This document shows positions 59,949 through 64,000 of a stretch of DNA of 64,000 bases, one piece after another. The DNA is taken from assembly GCF_009866765.1 (NCBI RefSeq), contig NZ_CP019431.1:3596001-3660000 (forward strand). The letters are read 5' to 3'. This DNA comes from Pseudomonas sp. S35. Its GTDB lineage: Bacteria > Pseudomonadota > Gammaproteobacteria > Pseudomonadales > Pseudomonadaceae. A program made the translations under genes and the position numbers. Below the pieces are notes generated by a model. It was not told the origin of the DNA. It worked only from the letters and a program-made list of their open reading frames with translations, and did no database searches. The stretch's first letter is position 1, and the number at the start of each line of letters is the position of its first letter.

Positions 59949-60934
59949 GGCCAGGTGGGGACTTCGCGGCGAGCGCCGGTAGGCAGTGGCGGTGCAGGCA
60001 TATCACCCCATTGGCCTTGACCAGGAGAGGTGTCGCAGGGTTTGGGTGATTGGCCTTCAGGCGGCGGACTGGCCGGAGGCGACTGTTCCTGGCGCCGATG
60101 GCGCAAGGCAAACTCGGCCACTGCGTCGATATCCTCCTCGGCAATCTCATCCGCACCGCGCCACGCCGCATGCGCCCTGGCGCCACGCAGCCAGACCAGG
60201 TCCGCGCGCAAACCATCCACACCGGCGGCAAAACAACGCTCGGTGATCTGCGCCAACGCCTGATCGTCCAAGGCGATGCTGGCGAGCCGCGCCCGCGCCC
60301 GGGTACACCGCTCGCGCAAGGCCGCCTGTGGTTCGGCCCATTGCGCGCAAAATGCAACCGCGTCACTGTCGAAATCCAGGCGCCGACGAATGATCTGCCC
60401 ACGCTGCGCCGGCACGGTCTGCCCGCTCAAGGCCACGTTGAAACCGAAACGGTCGAGCAGTTGCGGACGCAACTCGCCCTCCTCCGGGTTCATGGTGCCG
60501 ATCAGCACAAAACGCGCCGAATGCCGGTGGGAAATACCGTCGCGCTCGATCAGGTTGGTGCCACTGGCGGCCACGTCCAGCAGCAAGTCAACCAAGTGGT
60601 CGGGCAGCAAGTTGACTTCATCGACATACAGCACGCCGCCATCGGCCTTGGCCAGTACGCCTGGCGAGAACTGCGCACGGCCTTCGCCCAGAGCAACATC
60701 CAGGTCCAGAGTGCCGACCAGGCGCTCCTCGGTCGCCCCCAACGGCAGGGTGACAAACTGGCCGCTGGCAAGCAGGTCCGCCAGGCCACGAGCCAGTGTG
60801 GACTTGGCCATGCCACGCGGGCCTTCGATCAGTACGCCGCCGATCTTCGGGTCGATGGCGGTCAGGCACAGCGCCAGTTTCAAAGCGTCGGCACCGACCA
60901 CGGCGGACAGCGGGAAATGGGGAATATCAGTCAT
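59936..60934 (-). CDS. Chelatase AAA+ ATPase subunit (zero-frame product)
   Basis: A 332-residue AAA+ ATPase of the ChlI/BchI type. Walker A is GGVLIEGPRGMAKSTLARGL near residue 36. Walker B is KADGGVLYVDEVNLLPDHLVDLLLD near 100. The sensor segment is FVLIGTMNPEEGELRPQLLDRFGF near 142, followed by the ChlI-specific ALSGQ region and a Pro/Gln-rich tail (PPASPPPEGQSPKP) that in ChlD joins ATPase and VWA domains. The zero frame stops at TAG 59938-59936. The adjacent cobN suggests cobalt insertion into hydrogenobyrinate a,c-diamide; magnesium chelation is unlikely in a non-phototroph. GAGAGCTC precedes the ATG at 60934. Confidence 0.9.
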   Translation of the reverse strand: MTDIPHFPLSAVVGADALKLALCLTAIDPKIGGVLIEGPRGMAKSTLARGLADLLASGQFVTLPLGATEERLVGTLDLDVALGEGRAQFSPGVLAKADGGVLYVDEVNLLPDHLVDLLLDVAASGTNLIERDGISHRHSARFVLIGTMNPEEGELRPQLLDRFGFNVALSGQTVPAQRGQIIRRRLDFDSDAVAFCAQWAEPQAALRERCTRARARLASIALDDQALAQITERCFAAGVDGLRADLVWLRGARAHAAWRGADEIAEEDIDAVAEFALRHRRQEQSPPASPPPEGQSPKPCDTSPGQGQWGDMPAPPLPTGARREVPTWPKKP

Positions 60935-61029
60935 CCGAGCTCTCTTTAAATTCTGCAGTACAGGCAATCATCCTGGATAAACAGGCTTGTCTTAGTGAAC
61001 TGCCCTGTCGGGTGGGTGCGCTTGTTGTG

Positions 61030-61156
61030 GTGAGCGGGCTTGCCCCGCGCTGGGTGGCGCAGCCGCCCCATCAAAGCCACCCCCGTTTTTCCAGACAAAC
61101 CGAGTTGCATTGTCTTGGGGCCGCTTCGCGCCCCAGCGCGGGGCAAGCCCGCTCAC
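61030..61156. repeat. Large REPIN-like inverted repeat between chelatase and cobN
   Basis: A 25-base arm at 61030-61054 (GTGAGCGGGCTTGCCCCGCG...) is repeated exactly in inverse at 61132-61156. Between them lie shorter paired parts (GGCGCAGCCGCCCC ... GGGGCCGCTTCGCGCC). Each arm has its own small GC-rich hairpin GCGGGC-TT-GCCCCGC. The 282-base gap 60935-61216 is mostly filled by it. Confidence 0.85.
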
Positions 61157-61216
61157 CCCAAAAAAGCCTGTTCGCCTCAACAAACAGGATTGACACAAAC
61201 AGCGAAAGTCCAAGCC

Positions 61217-64000
61217 CTAGCTGTCTTCTTCTATATCCAGCAACAGGTTTTCCAGCGCCTCACGGTACGCCCCTGGCTCCTGCCACAGGCCACGCTGCTG
61301 CGCTTCCAGCATGCGCTCGGTCATGTCGCGTAATGCAGCGGGGTTGTGCTGTTGCACAAAGGCTCGGGTGTCGGGGTCGAGCAGGTAGGCGTCGGCGAGC
61401 AAGGCGTATTGATGATCGTCGATCAGCGCAGTGGTAGCGTCGAAAGCGAACAGATTGTCCACGGTCGCCGCCATTTCAAACGCGCCTTTATAGCCATGAC
61501 GCTTCACGCCGTCGATCCACTTGGGGTTGGCGGCGCGGGAGCGGATCACCCGGTTCAGCTCTTCCTTCAAGGTGCGAATCCTGGGCAAGTCCGGCTGGCT
61601 GTGATCGCCGTGATAACTGGCGGCCTTGTCACCACTCAGGGTTTCCACGGCGGCGAGCATGCCGCCCTGGAACTGGTAGTAATCGTTGGAGTCGAGCAGG
61701 TCGTGTTCGCGGTTGTCCTGGTTTTGCAGCACGGCCTGCACTTGGCTCAGGCGTTGGGCGAATTGCTCGCGGGCGGCGGTGCCTTCGTCGGCAGCGCCAT
61801 AGGCGTAGCCGCCCCAGTTCAGGTAAACCTCGGCGAGGTCCTCGCGGCTTTGCCACAAGCGACCGTCAATCGCGCCCTGCACACCCGCACCATAGGCACC
61901 GGGCTTGGCGCCGAAGATGCGCCAACCGGCTTGTTTCGCGGCGGTTTCTTCGTCCAGGCCGGACTTGAGCAACGCTTCACGTTCGCTGCGCACCTTGGCC
62001 GCCAGCGGGTTCATGTCGTCCGGCTCATCAAGGGCCGCCACCGCCTGCACCGCCGCATCGAACAGGCGGATCAGGTTGGCGAACGCATCGCGAAAGAACC
62101 CGGACACGCGCAGCGTCACATCCACACGCGGGCGGTCCAGCAAACTGACCGGCAGGATCTCAAAATCGTCGACCCGCTGGCTGCCCGTGGCCCACACCGG
62201 GCGCACGCCCATCAGCGCCATGGCCTGGGCGATATCATCACCGCCGGTGCGCATGGTCGCGGTGCCCCACACTGACAGGCCCAACTGGCGCAAATGATCG
62301 CCGTGGTCCTGCAAATGCCGCTCAAGAATCAGGTTGGCTGACTGGAAGCCGATGCGCCAGGCCGTGGTGGTGGGCAGGTTGCGCACATCGACGGTAAAGA
62401 AGTTGCGCCCAGTGGGCAGCACATCCAGACGGCCCCGACTCGGCGCGCCACTCGGGCCGGCCGGGACGAAGCGGCCACTGAGGGCATCCAGCAAACCGCG
62501 CATTTCCGCCGGGCCGCAGGCGTCCAGGCGCGGTGCCACGACGATGCGCAGGCTTTCGATGACCGCCTTCACGTCTTCCCAGCCGAGCTCTTCCAGCTGT
62601 TCAAGCGGGCCTTCCAACGCCTGCTCGATCAAGCGCGCCGCGTACAGTTCCAGGCGCTCGCGGGTATCCCCGGCCGTGCGCCATTGCTGTGCGTCGATCG
62701 CCTGCAACACCGCCGGGCGGCGACCGGTCCATGGCTCGGCCAAGGCGCAGTCGAGCGGATCGAAACCCAACTCAAAGGCCTTGGCCAACACACGCAACAG
62801 GCTCGATTGCGGGCCACGGCCATCGCCACGGGGGATGCGCAGCAAGGCCAGCAAGGTATCAATGCGCAAGCGGCCTTCAGGCGACTCACCGAAGATATGC
62901 AGGCCATCGCGGATCTGCGACTCCTTCAAGTCACACAGGTAGGTGTCCAGGCGCGGCAGCCAGATCGCAGCATCGGCGTCGCCATCCAGTTCAAGCTCCT
63001 GGTCGATGCGGGTTTCGCGCACCAGCTTGAGGATGTCTTTTTGCAGCTCACGGGCGCGGCGTGGGTCAAGCAATTGGGCTTCGTAGTATTCATCTGCCAA
63101 CAGCTCAAGGTTACGCAGTGGGCCGTAGGTTTCGGCGCGGGTCAGCGGCGGCATCAGGTGGTCGATGATCACGGCCTGAGTGCGACGCTTGGCCTGGGCC
63201 CCCTCGCCTGGGTCGTTGACGATAAACGGGTAGATGTTCGGTAGCGGCCCCAGCAACGCGTCAGGCCAGCAATTTTCCGACAGGCCCACGCCCTTGCCCG
63301 GCAGCCATTCCAGGTTGCCATGCTTGCCCACATGGATCACGCCATGGGCACCGTAGGTGTGGCGCAGCCAAAAATAGAACGCCAGGTAGCCATGGGGCGG
63401 CACGAGGTCCGGGTCGTGGTACACCGCGCTGGCGTCTACCTGGTAGCCCCGTGCAGGCTGAATGCCGACGAACGTGAGGCCAAGGCGCAGGCCAGCGATC
63501 ATCAGGCGGCCGTCGCGGAACATCGGATCGTTATGGGGTGTGCCCCAGCGTTCCAGCACGGCCTGTTGGTTGGCTTCAGGCAGGCGCTTGAACATCACCT
63601 CATAGTCATCCAGGCCCAGGCTTTGGTGGCACGGGCGCAGGTCCAGGCTGTCCAGATCGTTGGTGACGCCGCCCAGCAAATCATGGATCAAGGCGGTGCC
63701 GTTTTCCGGCAATACTGCGGGCACCGGGTAACCTTCAGCCTGCAACGCCCGCAGGATATTCAGCGCCGCCGCCGGGGTGTCCAGGCCGACACCGTTACCG
63801 ATACGGCCGTCGCGGGTCGGGTAGTTGGCGAGGATCAGTGCGATGCGTTTATCTGCATTCGGCACCCGCGCCAGCTCGACCCAGCGGCGTGCCAGTTCGG
63901 CGACAAAATCCATGCGTTCGGGCGCGGCGCGGTAGCACACCACGTCCGACTGGCTGCGCTCGCTGCGCCAGGCCAGGTCCTTGAAACTGATCGGGCGGCT
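61217..64000 (-). CDS. cobN: CobN, cobaltochelatase large subunit (5' end beyond window)
   Basis: The visible 927 residues are the C-terminal three quarters of the ATP-dependent cobaltochelatase catalytic subunit, which inserts Co2+ in aerobic cobalamin synthesis. Conserved stretches include RIALILANYPTRDGRIGNGVGLDTPAA, IHVGKHGNLEWLPGKGVGLS, LGLSVWGTATMRTGGDDIAQAMALMGVRPVW and ASYHGDHSQPDLPRIRTLKEE. The frame is open to base 64000, where it reads SRPISFKDLAWRSERSQSD. It ends at 61217-61219. Downstream on the same strand, across a REPIN, is the ChlI/ChlD-type gene; no cobS or cobT is present. Confidence 0.95.
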   Translation of the reverse strand, partial: SRPISFKDLAWRSERSQSDVVCYRAAPERMDFVAELARRWVELARVPNADKRIALILANYPTRDGRIGNGVGLDTPAAALNILRALQAEGYPVPAVLPENGTALIHDLLGGVTNDLDSLDLRPCHQSLGLDDYEVMFKRLPEANQQAVLERWGTPHNDPMFRDGRLMIAGLRLGLTFVGIQPARGYQVDASAVYHDPDLVPPHGYLAFYFWLRHTYGAHGVIHVGKHGNLEWLPGKGVGLSENCWPDALLGPLPNIYPFIVNDPGEGAQAKRRTQAVIIDHLMPPLTRAETYGPLRNLELLADEYYEAQLLDPRRARELQKDILKLVRETRIDQELELDGDADAAIWLPRLDTYLCDLKESQIRDGLHIFGESPEGRLRIDTLLALLRIPRGDGRGPQSSLLRVLAKAFELGFDPLDCALAEPWTGRRPAVLQAIDAQQWRTAGDTRERLELYAARLIEQALEGPLEQLEELGWEDVKAVIESLRIVVAPRLDACGPAEMRGLLDALSGRFVPAGPSGAPSRGRLDVLPTGRNFFTVDVRNLPTTTAWRIGFQSANLILERHLQDHGDHLRQLGLSVWGTATMRTGGDDIAQAMALMGVRPVWATGSQRVDDFEILPVSLLDRPRVDVTLRVSGFFRDAFANLIRLFDAAVQAVAALDEPDDMNPLAAKVRSEREALLKSGLDEETAAKQAGWRIFGAKPGAYGAGVQGAIDGRLWQSREDLAEVYLNWGGYAYGAADEGTAAREQFAQRLSQVQAVLQNQDNREHDLLDSNDYYQFQGGMLAAVETLSGDKAASYHGDHSQPDLPRIRTLKEELNRVIRSRAANPKWIDGVKRHGYKGAFEMAATVDNLFAFDATTALIDDHQYALLADAYLLDPDTRAFVQQHNPAALRDMTERMLEAQQRGLWQEPGAYREALENLLLDIEEDS

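Overview
The window is a GC-rich chromosomal segment that reads as a Pseudomonas of the P. fluorescens group. The evidence is a complete fap functional-amyloid operon, the ptxS-kguEKTD 2-ketogluconate operon with two TGAAACCGGTTTCA operators, a gnd-zwf pair, a dpkA-type reductase, a serralysin-type protease locus, and several copies of the short REP hairpin GTGGGAGGGGGCTTGCC typical of this group. No rRNA, tRNA, IS element, prophage or CRISPR array was seen.

Layout. 1-5.7 kb: end of an RND efflux adaptor and its permease, a DUF1345 membrane protein, an AraC regulator and a LysE exporter. 5.7-14 kb: an accessory block with a two-module carbohydrate-binding-like protein, a small acidic unknown protein, a pertactin-type autotransporter, and two tandem paralogues built of Ig-like modules. 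Two genes of this block share a near-palindromic upstream element. 14-19.2 kb: ptxS and kguEKTD. 19.2-26.8 kb: a chemoreceptor, an NCS2 purine/pyrimidine permease, a WHy-domain lipoprotein, a nitrilase with a divergent LysR regulator, small proteins and dpkA. 27-32.2 kb: one 1720-residue toxin-like protein with a C-terminal HEXXH motif. 32.2-40 kb: PepSY protein, an orphan FecR-like protein, fapABCDEF and a convergent sigma-54 activator. 40-46.4 kb: gnd-zwf-HAD phosphatase and a phosphoethanolamine transferase. 46.4-51.6 kb: a decayed TonB-receptor end, a GNAT enzyme, zapE, a YafY-type regulator with an NTF2-like partner, and a frameshifted serralysin gene. 51.6-58.2 kb: a minus-strand run nadK, phosphatase, rhomboid, DUF1315, DUF2797, pepN. 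58.3-64 kb: a DUF1853 protein, then the cobN / chelatase locus.

The most striking feature is in the chelatase gene next to cobN. The ATPase frame ends at a TAG just after an A AAA AAG slippery heptamer, followed six bases later by a perfect 12-bp hairpin. The von Willebrand A domain lies in the -1 frame, has no convincing start of its own, and ends 221 codons later. This is the architecture of programmed -1 frameshifting that makes both the small (ATPase) and large (ATPase + VWA) chelatase subunits from one gene.

Other points of interest are a -24/-12 (RpoN) promoter with upstream inverted sites in front of fapA, facing an RpoN activator encoded at the other end of the operon; the large toxin-like gene; the shared upstream element in the accessory block; and two clearly decayed genes (TonB-receptor remnant, serralysin).
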